From positions 36,942 through 100,941 of the forward strand of contig QHVH01000016.1 of the NCBI GenBank assembly GCA_003222245.1: DNA of 64,000 bases. Reading direction: 5' to 3'. The DNA comes from Blastocatellia bacterium AA13 (GTDB lineage Bacteria > Acidobacteriota > Blastocatellia > UBA7656). Made by a program: the position numbers and the translations under genes. Positions 37,815 through 45,862 of the stretch are shown in pieces; the stretch's first letter is position 1, and each line of letters opens with the position of its first letter. The notes beneath the pieces are model-generated. The model was not told the origin of the DNA. It did no database searches and saw nothing but the letters and a program-made list of their open reading frames with translations.

Positions 37815-38402
37815 CTAGCGATCCAGTTTGTTCAAAACGGCGAGAACTGATTTTGCTTTTTTAATTCGGAGTGCTTTCCAATCCGCGTCGGGCCCGTTGG
37901 CACGCCGATCGGTCAGATAGGCCGCTTCCGGGTGATTCTCCAGATTTCCAACCTCGGAAACCAACCAAGCTTTGGCATATTCCCGAAGAGTCGGCGCTTT
38001 TCCGTCGGTCCAAAACTCACGAATTAATATACGAGCGATGGCGCCGTCCTTAAACTTGCCACCTGTTAGGCTTTTCATGACTTTCAGAAACTGAGTATTG
38101 TTCTTGTCGTACTGGCCAAAATGAAGCTTTGTGGTTGGCGCAATATTTGTGAGTTTAATAAAACTCACAACGTTCTCAGCAAAGACAGTCGGGCCTTCAA
38201 TTTTTCCTGAGGCCACAAACTTTCGCATTCGCGCCAGGACAATAGTCTTACGATCCTTTTCGCTGGTCTTTTTTAGCCGACCGTCGACCATGATGTGGAT
38301 ATGGTACGGGATTTTGTGTTTATCGCAAAAGCCCTGATACTCTTTGATATTGAGATAGTTCATCTCTTGAAAAAGTTCTTCGTTCTTATCCATGGGCTTC
38401 AA
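37815..38402 (-). CDS. Hypothetical cassette protein, 195 residues
   Basis: A lysine-rich, mostly helical 195-residue protein. It opens with MNYLNIKEYQGFCDKHKIPY, which looks like a SAP-type helix-extended-helix segment often used in DNA binding. The C-terminal half holds KAPTLREYAKAWLVSEVGN, a further helical module. There is no signal peptide or catalytic motif and I do not recognise the family. It lies between an attC-like site and a cupin remnant, all read from the minus strand. Its base composition is AT-richer than the core genes. Either TTG 38402 or ATG 38393 could be the start. Confidence 0.6.
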   Translation of the reverse strand: MKPMDKNEELFQEMNYLNIKEYQGFCDKHKIPYHIHIMVDGRLKKTSEKDRKTIVLARMRKFVASGKIEGPTVFAENVVSFIKLTNIAPTTKLHFGQYDKNNTQFLKVMKSLTGGKFKDGAIARILIREFWTDGKAPTLREYAKAWLVSEVGNLENHPEAAYLTDRRANGPDADWKALRIKKAKSVLAVLNKLDR

Positions 38403-38484
38403 TTGCCAGCGGTAAAATGATTAGGCAACTTAAAATGTCTTCGCTGCGCACTCTGGAGCGGGAAGCTACCTCGCGGGGTTCTTG

Positions 38485-38643
38485 TTATGTGACCCTTGCC
38501 CGATGGATCTCGGCTCCGGTCACCTTCATCAATTGCGCAACGTCACTCGGAGTTCCGGCAGTGAAGTTGGCCTCAATCTTTTCGGCGTGCGTCTGGCCGT
38601 CTTGGCCCGTGTAAAGCCGAGTGATGAAAAGTTCGTGTTCGTC
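38485..38643 (-). pseudogene. Cupin-like protein remnant
   Basis: A stop-to-stop frame of 52 residues without a start codon reads ELFITRLYTGQDGQTHAEKI, continues DVAQLMKVTGAEIHRARVT and ends in TAA at 38485. This matches the beginning of small cupins, where RLYTG.DG..H.E.I is the opening strand pair. The rest of the barrel is missing. The stop codon is immediately followed by C and AAGAACC, giving a TAAC overlap like that of cassette genes. The cupin match is from pattern only. Confidence 0.4.
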
Positions 38644-38692
38644 TCATCGCGTCCTTCCAGTGAGCCTGTCTACTTGCGATGTGCGCCTGTCC

Positions 38693-38790
38693 CGCTAACG
38701 CCTGATTCAGCGGGCGCGGGCCACGGCACTCAAAGAAAGCGTGAGAGCGGCGCGGCCCGCGCTCCGCTGCAATCTCTTCTTGAACTAAGC
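38693..38790 (-). other. attC-like recombination site (b)
   Basis: A 16-base arm at 38754-38769 pairs with a 15-base arm at 38708-38722 (CAGCGGGCGCGGGCC), with one extra A in the arm read first on the minus strand. The flanks show GTTAGCG at 38699-38693 and a degraded GCTTAGT at 38790-38784. This two-armed imperfect palindrome with an extrahelical base is typical of integron attC. Its apparent polarity matches the minus-strand genes beside it. Confidence 0.55.
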
Positions 38791-38904
38791 GCTACGCGCA
38801 GACGCGTTCGTCTGATGAGCGCTATAGCTCGATCATTCTCGACCGGGATCTGAATCTCTACACTTCCTTTAGACAAAGAAACATTTCGAAACGGAGGTGT
38901 AGTT

Positions 38905-39560
38905 ATGACCGAGATGCGAAAGAGAATGATCGAGACTCTTCAACTGGCTGGCCTCCCTGAACGTACTCAGGAAGCATATGTTTCGAGCTGTCCGCCAACT
39001 GGCTGAGCATTATCACAAGTCACCTGACCTTATAACCGAGGAAGAACTCCGACAGTATTTCCTCTACATTAAGAATGTCAAGAAGTATGCCCGTCCAACC
39101 ACTACCATCGCCCTGTGCGGAATCAAGTTCTTCTTCGAAAAGACTCTCGGCACGCGATGGACGATCTTTGACGTGATCAGGCCCGCCTGCCAGAAGAAAC
39201 TATCAACCATCCTCAGCATCCAAGAGGTGCGAAAGATTCTGTCGTTGATTCGACTGCCCGTTATCGAGTCTGCCTTGCCACAATCTATTCGTGCGGCATG
39301 AGGCTTCAAGAGGGAACTCATCTTCAAATTCCCGACATCGACAGCAATCGGATGATGCTGCACGTCCGGCACGCAAAGGGCGGCAAGGATCGTCTTGTGC
39401 CATGGCTGTTTCCATCCGAAGGCAAGGCTCATATTAATCTGAATGAGTCTACTGAGCCGATGCACAACAGCAGCGTTCAGGACGCCTTCGTGCCGCGCTC
39501 AAAGAAAGCCGCATCAATAAGCGCACTTCAGTTCATACGCTTCGCCACTATGCCGAGTTC
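38905..39560 (+). pseudogene. Tyrosine recombinase (integrase), frameshifted
   Basis: ATG 38905 with GGAGG upstream begins MTEMRKRMIETLQLAGLPERTQEAYV, a SAM-like core-binding domain. Frame jumps occur near 38981 (an extra T), 39258 and 39490. The frames together give RAVRQLAEHYHKSPDLITEEEL, then YSCGMRLQEGTHLQIPDI and KGGKDRLVP, with a lost segment before WLFPSEG, then SVQDAF and RTSVHTLRHYA. The catalytic Arg and the HxLRH box are present but the C-terminal third with the final Tyr is absent. It is an inactive integrase of the type seen with integron-like or IS91-associated elements. Confidence 0.75.
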
Positions 39561-39781
39561 CGGAGTGCCTTCCTCAAAGTCAGATGAACACTACCTGATA
39601 GACCGCGGATTAAATCCCGGAGCGCTTCAGGAGTAATTTTGATAGTTGACTGCATAAGGACCTTACCTTCCGAGTCGTGGACTACGACCGAGGTGCTTGC
39701 CTGATGCACGTCTAGACCTACATACTTCAGATTGTTGATTGGACGTTCCTCCCGGTGATCGGTTGAGAGTTGGAACTTCAA
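39548..39781 (-). pseudogene. IS110-family transposase N-terminal fragment
   Basis: The frame reads MKFQLSTDHREERPINNL, then KYVGLDVHQASTSVVVHD, LMQSTIKITPEALRDLI and GLSGSVHLT. KYVGLDVHQAST is the opening of the DEDD catalytic domain in IS110 transposases, with the first catalytic Asp. Homology ends after about residue 67, and the frame then reads into the integrase remnant in the opposite sense. About three quarters of the transposase is missing, so the element is dead. Confidence 0.75.
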
Positions 39782-39812
39782 GCTACCACGAAGGGGCGTC
39801 CTTTCATATAGC

Positions 39813-39819
39813 GTTAGGC
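39813..39819 (+). other. Integron-type core site GTTAGGC
   Basis: GTTAGGC fits the GTTRRRY core consensus exactly. On the minus strand it is GCCTAAC (RYYYAAC) and starts 6 bases after the stop codon of the intact gene at 39826-41193, exactly where a gene cassette's attC begins. The rest of that site appears replaced by the IS110 fragment. Members of IS110 are known to insert in attC sites. Confidence 0.55.
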
Positions 39820-39825
39820 CACAAT

Positions 39826-41193
39826 TTATGTCAGGCTTTTGTCCTCAACAATCCTAGATGCTTCCAATCGCTTTTTCTTTCGTTCCTTAAGCACCCGAAC
39901 AAATTTCCTTGGATCTATGATAATGGCTTTATCAGCAAATAGTCCCGGTAGTATGTAGTTGATAGCCGCCCATATAAGTAACAAAAGTGAGTATCGAGGC
40001 TCAAGCCAGTTCCATCCTTCCGGCTTTAGTATAAGCCTGTAAAACCCCACAATAGCCACCACCCATAGGAAAGAAATACCTATAAAAACTCGTCTGGCAA
40101 ATATTGTAGCAATTTTATCTTCCAGGTATTCCCTTTCTATTTGCAAAGCGTTCAATGTAGAAGCCATTTTATTAAACTCAATGCTTGAGATTATTGATTC
40201 ATCAGTCATTATTATCTTGTCTTTCGTATATATGCTGTTGGCGAGAGAGGTATAATCGTATGTCTCCTTGTATATTAAATTGTGAATTAGATCTTTGTGG
40301 CTGTGTTTAGGGCTGTAGAGAAATTCAAATGAATATATTGAACTTACATTTTTGAATCTCAGTATATTATAAACATCAACCAGATGTCTTTTCAGCACAG
40401 CCGTAACGTCAAAGATAAACGCATATGAATCCGTAGAATTCAAGAGTGTCGAAATTTCATCTTCTAACTCGTCATAAATGATTGGCTTGTTATCGAATTT
40501 TATCCCTTTCACTTTATCATATCTCTGGCGATGTGGCATTTCAAGCTTAAGCTCTTTTGGCTCCCAGCCACTCTCTTCTTTTTCCAAGTAGCATCCATTA
40601 CTTAAACAATCAATCTGTTTAGTAATGGATTCCTGCAAATTTTTCAAGTAATGCTTTATTAAGCCTACTCTTCCTCGATCACCAGTTATACCTATCAAAA
40701 CGATCTCAGTGAGAGGTTTATGATGGTCCGAGCAGTGAACTATAACATTTACATAAGGATCGGGGTTGTCTGAAGTAGCAAACATCAACAATTTCTTCGG
40801 CTTGAGGCGTGTGCTCTCTAGTTCTTCCTTTTCGGTAGGATATTTTGTTGTTCCCTTATTTTGTTTTGCTAACATCAGATTGCCGATTGCTTGGTTGAGA
40901 TTGTTGCCAACGCCACAACTCATAGATAGACCAGTATACTTAGTAAATAGATCGGAAATTGCCTGTAAGTATTCAGGTCCACTTTTTTCGGAATCGAATT
41001 TGACTAATACATCATCACCCCCGGCGATAATTAGTTCGGCGCCATCTGTCGCTCTCACCAGTGTCTCGATTTGGAATATTGCTCGCTTGATACTCTCAGA
41101 CAAATGCTTTGCATCGTCTATCCTACCACTATTGAATAAGTTGTCTAATGTATTACCTATATTGTCGCCATCAAAAAACGCAAACCTTCTCAT
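39826..41193 (-). CDS. mCpol-type cyclase with CARF-like region and 2TM effector
   Basis: A 455-residue intact protein. Residues 1-120 match the minimal CRISPR polymerase (mCpol) palm: RRFAFFDGDNIGN (D8/D10), then LIIAGGDDVLVKF (GGDD at 58-61) and GVGNNLNQAIGNLMLAKQ, the order of a Cas10/GGDEF-like cyclase with two-metal Asp residues. Residues about 135-345 look Rossmannoid and CARF-like: a strand plus GDRGRVGLIKHYL, and YAFIFDVTAVLKRHL. Two C-terminal membrane helices follow (about 369-389 and 401-419), then a basic tail. mCpol proteins are predicted to make cyclic nucleotides, and in the Panoptes antiphage system an mCpol partners a separate two-helix membrane effector. Here all parts are in one chain. 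The gene is visibly AT-richer than its surroundings and lacks a Shine-Dalgarno. Confidence 0.75.
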   Translation of the reverse strand: MRRFAFFDGDNIGNTLDNLFNSGRIDDAKHLSESIKRAIFQIETLVRATDGAELIIAGGDDVLVKFDSEKSGPEYLQAISDLFTKYTGLSMSCGVGNNLNQAIGNLMLAKQNKGTTKYPTEKEELESTRLKPKKLLMFATSDNPDPYVNVIVHCSDHHKPLTEIVLIGITGDRGRVGLIKHYLKNLQESITKQIDCLSNGCYLEKEESGWEPKELKLEMPHRQRYDKVKGIKFDNKPIIYDELEDEISTLLNSTDSYAFIFDVTAVLKRHLVDVYNILRFKNVSSIYSFEFLYSPKHSHKDLIHNLIYKETYDYTSLANSIYTKDKIIMTDESIISSIEFNKMASTLNALQIEREYLEDKIATIFARRVFIGISFLWVVAIVGFYRLILKPEGWNWLEPRYSLLLLIWAAINYILPGLFADKAIIIDPRKFVRVLKERKKKRLEASRIVEDKSLT

Positions 41194-41228
41194 TGTGTTT
41201 AAGATATGCTATTGAGCATTGTCCAAAA

Positions 41229-41286
41229 GAGCCACTGGTACGCAGATGGTCCGCTTCGGCGGCTCCGGTTGATGCCATTGTTAGCC
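41229..41286 (-). other. Half attC-like site (c) between two cassette genes
   Basis: On the minus strand the stop codon of the broken VOC gene is inside GGCTAAC (41286-41280). This is followed by AATGGCATCAACCGGAGCC and later the complement GGCTC at about 41233-41229. It looks like the left half of an attC site with a stop codon overlapping the core. A right-hand core GTTRRRY before the mCpol start is not visible, so the site is degraded. Confidence 0.35.
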
Positions 41287-41517
41287 ACCGCCCCCGTGGA
41301 CGAAACGAATGCTGTTGCCATCAGCGTCCTCCACGTACGTCTCCCGATTGCCCAACTTTGATCCGTCGGTTCTAGTGCGACTGCAACCCCCTTTGCGACA
41401 AGCTCCACACGCAACGCATCTACGTATTCGACGACCAGGAACACTACCCCCGCCCGACACTCCATCATCGGGAAACGATGAAATGTGCAAGTCCACTCCG
41501 TCTCGCGTTAAGCCCAT
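41281..41517 (-). pseudogene. VOC (glyoxalase-superfamily) gene, truncated and frameshifted
   Basis: The sequence reads MGLTRDGVDLHISSFPDDGVSGG, jumps frame to VVFLVVEYVDALRVELVAKG and VALEPTDQS, then returns to the first frame for LGNRETYVEDADGNSIRFVHG and TAA. Together these spell the C-terminal half of a vicinal-oxygen-chelate protein, with the E-x-x-D-x-x-G end. Two compensating frameshifts are needed and the N-terminal half is absent. Members include dioxygenases and antibiotic-binding proteins. This copy is certainly inactive. Confidence 0.65.
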
Positions 41518-41528
41518 GTAGCATGGGT

Positions 41529-41547
41529 CCGGCCGCCAAAAGGCCGG
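41529..41547. terminator. Possible terminator hairpin
   Basis: CCGGCC (41529-41534) pairs with GGCCGG (41542-41547) across a 7-base loop. TAGTCAAATTTTTT follows, giving a short U-tract for the plus strand. No plus-strand gene ends nearby, so it may be left over from the island. The minus-strand VOC remnant starts just left of it. Confidence 0.35.
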
Positions 41548-41683
41548 TAGTCAAATTTTTTAGCTGAATCCTAAGCGATCAAAATAGAAATCCGCAGCAA
41601 GAGCCGATTTGCTGACATGAAGAACTGGTATGGCTAACTTAAACATATAGTACTAAAAGCGTCTGTACTTTTTTTGAACCTAA

Positions 41684-41758
41684 TGGTGGGCGGTACTGGA
41701 TTCGAACCAGTGACCCCCGGTTTGTAAGACCGATGCTCTACCGCTGAGCTAACCGCCC
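41684..41758 (-). tRNA. tRNA-Val (TAC anticodon)
   Basis: The minus strand folds into a complete cloverleaf. The acceptor arm is GGGCGGT paired with ACCGCCC, the D arm is TAGCTCAGCGGTAGAGCA, the anticodon stem-loop CGGTCTTACAAACCG carries anticodon TAC, and the T arm is GGTTCGAATCC. A CCA end is encoded. It reads GUN codons as valine. It lies at the right edge of the cassette-rich island and may be a landmark of it. Confidence 0.95.
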
Positions 41759-41995
41759 TGCCTGGAACCTAAAACGGGCCTACTATATCGATGCACCCAT
41801 CGACTGTCAAGCAAGGCGTCTTGAGCGCTCAACAGCCGAAGGACAGCACGCCGCCTATCTCAAAACCAAGTCGCGGGCTCTCAAATATATCTAAAACAGG
41901 CCCTAAAACAGGCCATTGACAGGCCATAGATTGCCCACATCGCATGAAACCCGTAGAGAATTGGCAGGAAATCGATAGAAAGCATATTAAAAAAG

Positions 41996-42024
41996 TTGAC
42001 AGTGATACACTCATATATTAGTAT
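41996..42024 (+). promoter_or_regulatory. dnaK promoter with possible HspR operator
   Basis: TTGACA (41996-42001), a 17-base spacer, then TAGTAT (42019-42024) form a housekeeping-type promoter 37 bases before the DnaK start. TGACAGTGATACACTCA at 41997-42013 is a partial palindrome overlapping it. HspR usually binds CTTGAGT-N7-ACTCAAG, which it matches only partly. The MerR-type repressor gene lies at the end of the same cluster, so autoregulation is likely. Confidence 0.45.
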
Positions 42025-42060
42025 GCCAATGAACTTTTGAATCTGGAGGCAGAGTCAATT

Positions 42061-43977
42061 ATGAGCAAGATCATCGGCATCGATTTGGGCACCACGAACT
42101 CGGTTGTGGCGGTGATGGAAGGCGGCGAGCCAGCAGTCATTACGAACGCCGAGGGTGCAAGGACGACCCCGTCCGTCGTCGGATTTACCAAGGACGGCAA
42201 TCGCCTGGTCGGGCAGGTAGCAAAACGACAATCAGTCACTAATCCCGAAAACACCGTTTATTCAATCAAGAGATTCATGGGAAGGCGCTTCGACGAAGTC
42301 AACGAAGAGATGAAGATGGTGCCTTACAAAGTCACCAAAGCCTCCAACGGCGACGTGCGCGTGTCCGCCGGCGGAAAGGAATACTCGCCTCCCGAAATCT
42401 CGGCGATGATACTACAAAAGTTGAAGCAGGCCGCCGAGGACTATCTCGGCGAAAAGGTCAGTCAGGCCGTGATCACAGTGCCTGCCTACTTTAATGACGC
42501 CCAGCGGCAGGCCACTAAAGACGCCGGCAAAATCGCCGGTCTGGAAGTAATGCGAATCGTTAACGAGCCTACCGCGGCGGCGCTTGCTTACGGTCTCGAT
42601 AAGAAAAAAGACGAGACCATAGCCGTGTTCGATTTCGGCGGAGGCACGTTCGATATCTCGATCCTCGAAGTAGGCGAAGGCGTTGTGGAAGTAAAAGCCA
42701 CCAATGGAGACACGCATCTGGGCGGCGACAACGTAGACCAGCGCTTGATCGAATGGATCACCGACGAATTCAAAAAAGATCAGGGGATCGATCTCTCAAA
42801 AGATAAGATGGCGCTTCAGCGCCTGAAAGAGGCCTCGGAAAAAGCGAAGATCGAGCTTTCTTCGACAATGGAGACGGAGATCAATCTGCCATTTATAACG
42901 GCCGACCAGTCCGGACCAAAACACCTGGTCATGAAGCTGACGCGAGCCAAGTTCGAGCAGCTTGTCGACGACATTCTTCAAAGGGCCATGGGGCCCTGCC
43001 GCGCAGCATTGCAGGACGCGGGCGTGAATGCGAGCCAGATCGATGAAGTCGTGCTGGTGGGCGGCTCAACCCGAATTCCCAAGGTACAGCAACTCGTTAA
43101 GGAGTTCTTCGGCAAGGAACCGCACAAAGGCGTCAATCCCGACGAAGTCGTAGCGGTCGGCGCTGCTATTCAGGCCGGTGTCCTCGGTGGAGAGGTTAAG
43201 GATCTGCTTCTGCTCGATGTGACGCCGCTCAGTCTCGGTATCGAAACGCTTGGAGGCGTCTTCACCAAGCTGATTGAAAGAAACACGACGATCCCGACCC
43301 GCAAGTCGGAAATATTCTCCACCGCCTCCGACAATCAGACTTCGGTCGAGGTTCACGTGCTTCAGGGCGAGCGCCCGATGGCAGCACAAAATCGCACGCT
43401 CGGTAAGTTCCATCTTGTAGGCATTCCGCCAGCGCCGAGAGGCGTTCCGCAGGTCGAAGTCACCTTCGACATCGATGCCAACGGCATCGTCAATGTTCAG
43501 GCGAAGGATCTCGGCACGGGTCGCGAACAGAAGATAACGATCACGGCATCGTCCGGTCTCTCAAAGGAAGAGATCGACAAGATGATGCGCGAAGCCGAGT
43601 CGCACGCCGACGAAGACAAACAGGCTCGTGAACGCGTCGAAGCGCATAACAAACTCGACAGCATGATTTACTCGACCGAGAAGACGCTTTCCGAGAACCG
43701 CGATAAAGTGGATGCATCGGTTGCCGCCGAAATCGAAAGCGCTTTGACGGAGGCAAAAGGCAAGCTCAATTCCCAGGATGCCGCCGAATTAAACACTGCT
43801 TATGATGAACTGGTGAAATCCTCTCATAAGCTGGCCGAAGTAATGTACAAGCAGGCGGCGGCTCAGGGTGCACCCGGCGGAGACGCGGGCGCTCACGGAG
43901 CTGGAGCATCGGGAGCCTCAGGCGGCGGGAGCGACGACGTTATTGACGCCGAGTACGTCGACGTTGACAAAAAGTAA
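42061..43977 (+). CDS. dnaK: Chaperone DnaK (Hsp70)
   Basis: 638 residues starting [14 protein letters not shown] at ATG 42061, with GGAGG about 12 bases upstream. A longer frame would add eight unrelated residues. All Hsp70 landmarks are present: the ATPase phosphate loops (IDLGTTNS and [11 protein letters not shown]), [10 protein letters not shown], the interdomain linker [17 protein letters not shown], the substrate domain and a helical lid. The C-terminus is Gly/Ala-rich and ends in [10 protein letters not shown]. DnaK binds exposed hydrophobic segments in an ATP cycle with DnaJ. No grpE is visible in the cluster. Confidence 0.98.
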   Translation: MSKIIGIDLGTTNSVVAVMEGGEPAVITNAEGARTTPSVVGFTKDGNRLVGQVAKRQSVTNPENTVYSIKRFMGRRFDEVNEEMKMVPYKVTKASNGDVRVSAGGKEYSPPEISAMILQKLKQAAEDYLGEKVSQAVITVPAYFNDAQRQATKDAGKIAGLEVMRIVNEPTAAALAYGLDKKKDETIAVFDFGGGTFDISILEVGEGVVEVKATNGDTHLGGDNVDQRLIEWITDEFKKDQGIDLSKDKMALQRLKEASEKAKIELSSTMETEINLPFITADQSGPKHLVMKLTRAKFEQLVDDILQRAMGPCRAALQDAGVNASQIDEVVLVGGSTRIPKVQQLVKEFFGKEPHKGVNPDEVVAVGAAIQAGVLGGEVKDLLLLDVTPLSLGIETLGGVFTKLIERNTTIPTRKSEIFSTASDNQTSVEVHVLQGERPMAAQNRTLGKFHLVGIPPAPRGVPQVEVTFDIDANGIVNVQAKDLGTGREQKITITASSGLSKEEIDKMMREAESHADEDKQARERVEAHNKLDSMIYSTEKTLSENRDKVDASVAAEIESALTEAKGKLNSQDAAELNTAYDELVKSSHKLAEVMYKQAAAQGAPGGDAGAHGAGASGASGGGSDDVIDAEYVDVDKK

Positions 43978-44059
43978 AGTTGATGAATTTTGTGGCTCGT
44001 TAGACGGCGGCGCCAGCCGCGTACAGGCGGGCCACAATTTTCAATACTACTTTAAATAG

Positions 44060-45148
44060 ATGGCGAATACCGACTACTACAAAGTGCTGGGTGTGCCGCG
44101 CGGGGCTAAGCCTGACGAAATAAAGAAGGCCTATCGGCGTCTCGCCCGCAAACACCATCCCGACGTCAACCCGGGGAGCAAAGACGCCGAAGAGAAGTTC
44201 AAGCAGATCTCGGAAGCGTTCGATGTTCTGTCCGATCCCAAGAAGCGGGAAGTCTACGATCAATACGGCTACTACTCCGATCAGATTCCTGCCGGTGCGC
44301 GATCGGCTCCCGGCGGCGGCTTCGACTTTTCCGAGTTCGGAGCTACCGGATTCAAGGATATTTTTTCCGAACTGTTCGGCAGTTCCAGGAGCCAGAGCTC
44401 ACGTGTCCGGCGTTCAGAGGGAGCGGACATCGAATACGGCATCACGATCACGTTCAATGAAGCGATGGCCGGAGTAACGAAGCGCATCGAAATCGATCGC
44501 AGTGACGTGTGTCCGTCGTGCAAAGGCACGGGAGAAGCCGGGAGCGGTACAGTCTCCTGTCCGAATTGCGGCGGCTCCGGACAGCAAACAGGTATATTCG
44601 GCGCCAGCGGCAAATGCGCGCAGTGCGGAGGCTCGGGCACGGTAGGAAGGAGATGCCCTACTTGCAACGGCAGGGGTATCAGCGCGATCAGAGAAGGCAT
44701 CCGCGTCAAAATACCTGCCGGCGTCGACACCGGTTCCAGAGTGCGTGTTCCGAACAAAGGTCACGCGGGCCCTCTGGGGGGACCTCCAGGTGATCTCTAC
44801 ATAATCACCAATGTCGAGGATCATCAGTACTTCAAGCGGCAGGGAGATAATATCTACTGCACGATACCGATCACGGTTCCGGAGGCCGCGCTGGGCGCTC
44901 GCATAGAAGTGCCCACTATCGATGGAAAGGCGCTTCTGAGAATCCCGCCCGGCACTCAATCGGGACAGAAGTTCAGGCTCCGGGACCGGGGGGCGCCAAG
45001 CCTTCGAGCCGGCGGCGCTAGAGGCGATCAGTTCGTCGAGGTGAAGATAACGCTGCCCAAAGTGATTGGCGAAGAAACAAAAGAATTGCTTCAGAAGTAC
45101 GCTTATCACAACCCCGAGAGCCCGCGTAAAGAAATGGGTCTGGAGTAA
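44060..45148 (+). CDS. dnaJ: Chaperone DnaJ
   Basis: 362 residues. The J domain (residues 1-70) has the HPD motif in [11 protein letters not shown], followed by a Gly/Phe-rich stretch (about 75-100). The zinc-binding domain (about 145-210) shows four CxxCxGxG-type repeats, [24 protein letters not shown] and CPTCNGRG, and two beta-sandwich C-terminal domains follow. This is the class A DnaJ that delivers clients to DnaK and stimulates its ATPase. It sits 82 bases downstream of dnaK in the same direction. Confidence 0.97.
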   Translation: MANTDYYKVLGVPRGAKPDEIKKAYRRLARKHHPDVNPGSKDAEEKFKQISEAFDVLSDPKKREVYDQYGYYSDQIPAGARSAPGGGFDFSEFGATGFKDIFSELFGSSRSQSSRVRRSEGADIEYGITITFNEAMAGVTKRIEIDRSDVCPSCKGTGEAGSGTVSCPNCGGSGQQTGIFGASGKCAQCGGSGTVGRRCPTCNGRGISAIREGIRVKIPAGVDTGSRVRVPNKGHAGPLGGPPGDLYIITNVEDHQYFKRQGDNIYCTIPITVPEAALGARIEVPTIDGKALLRIPPGTQSGQKFRLRDRGAPSLRAGGARGDQFVEVKITLPKVIGEETKELLQKYAYHNPESPRKEMGLE

Positions 45149-45162
45149 AAGCCGGGGTCGAG

Positions 45163-45471
45163 ATGGTTCAGTTGATAATATGGCTCGTGGTATTGCTCGT
45201 CATCGCAGGCGCCTTCCTGGCTCTTGCGAATGAGAACAGGCGGCTTCGGTCCCGTACTACGGAAGAGTTCGAGCGTGATCTCGCTGACTCAAAAGGGTTG
45301 ATGCCGTCTATGGCTCGAGCAGGCGGCTTGCAGATGGAAAAGCTGCTGTCCACGTCTCAAAAAGCCGCGATCGAATTGAGGGAAGATGAGCAGCGCGGAA
45401 TGACTCGCACGGGCTCCAAGAGCGACGACGCAGACCGGACAGAGGTTCCAAGCAATGGCAAGAGCAGCTAA
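45163..45471 (+). CDS. Small membrane protein inside the heat-shock operon
   Basis: A 102-residue protein with one N-terminal membrane helix (LIIWLVVLLVIAGAFLALA) and a soluble, mainly helical charged part (EEFERDLADSKGLM, KAAIELREDEQRG). It lies 14 bases after dnaJ, and its last 17 bases overlap hspR, which implies co-transcription and perhaps translational coupling. I do not recognise its family. It may couple membrane stress to the chaperone operon, which is only a guess from context. Confidence 0.7.
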   Translation: MVQLIIWLVVLLVIAGAFLALANENRRLRSRTTEEFERDLADSKGLMPSMARAGGLQMEKLLSTSQKAAIELREDEQRGMTRTGSKSDDADRTEVPSNGKSS

Positions 45472-45862
45472 GAAGCCGAAAAAATATACAATCAGCGTGG
45501 TGGCCGAGCAGTACGCCATACACCCGCAGACACTGCGCATGTATGAGCGCGAAGGGTTGATCACGCCTTCACGGTCACCCAAAGGCACGCGTTATTATAC
45601 CGAAGAGAACATCGAGAGACTTGAAGTCATACTGAGTTTGACTCGCGATCTGGGCGTTAATATCGCGGGAATCGAGATAATCCTCAACATGCTGGAAAAG
45701 ATGAAGCAAATGCAGAGAGACTTCGAGTCTTTTGTTGAGTATGTTCGCGGAACCGTGAGTTCGGAATTCACCGGCAAGGACGCCGCTCAAAAATCGGCGC
45801 TCGTCCCACGACGCGGTATCAGTGCGATTCTCAATCAAGCGTCGCAAAGAAAATCGTTTTAG
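45455..45862 (+). CDS. hspR: MerR-family heat-shock repressor HspR
   Basis: 135 residues with an N-terminal MerR winged helix. TISVVAEQYAIHPQTLRMYEREGLI is the HspR hallmark (H-P-Q-T-L-R-x-Y-E), followed by a helix with YTEENIERLEVI and LGVNIAGIEIILNML. HspR represses dnaK operons in actinobacteria and some Gram-negatives by binding inverted repeats near the promoter, helped by DnaK. A basic tail ends the protein. It overlaps the preceding small membrane-protein gene. Confidence 0.93.
   Translation: MARAAKKPKKYTISVVAEQYAIHPQTLRMYEREGLITPSRSPKGTRYYTEENIERLEVILSLTRDLGVNIAGIEIILNMLEKMKQMQRDFESFVEYVRGTVSSEFTGKDAAQKSALVPRRGISAILNQASQRKSF

Noticed and set aside
38417..38853. Two plus-strand frames of 65 and 123 codons
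   Set aside because: They overlap the minus-strand cupin remnant and a palindrome, and show no start signals or family pattern.
39826..41193. Reading the N-terminal domain as a plain GGDEF diguanylate cyclase
   Set aside because: The GGDD is paired with an early FFDGDN and lacks the GGDEF sensor context. The CARF-like region and C-terminal membrane helices fit mCpol-type defence proteins better.
41199..41468. Independent 89-codon gene on the minus strand
   Set aside because: Its middle section is one frame of the broken VOC gene, and its tail reads through an attC-like sequence.
37284..41683. CRISPR array
   Set aside because: No regularly spaced identical repeats are present. The palindromes here are single imperfect hairpins of attC type, and the mCpol domain is not adjacent to cas genes.
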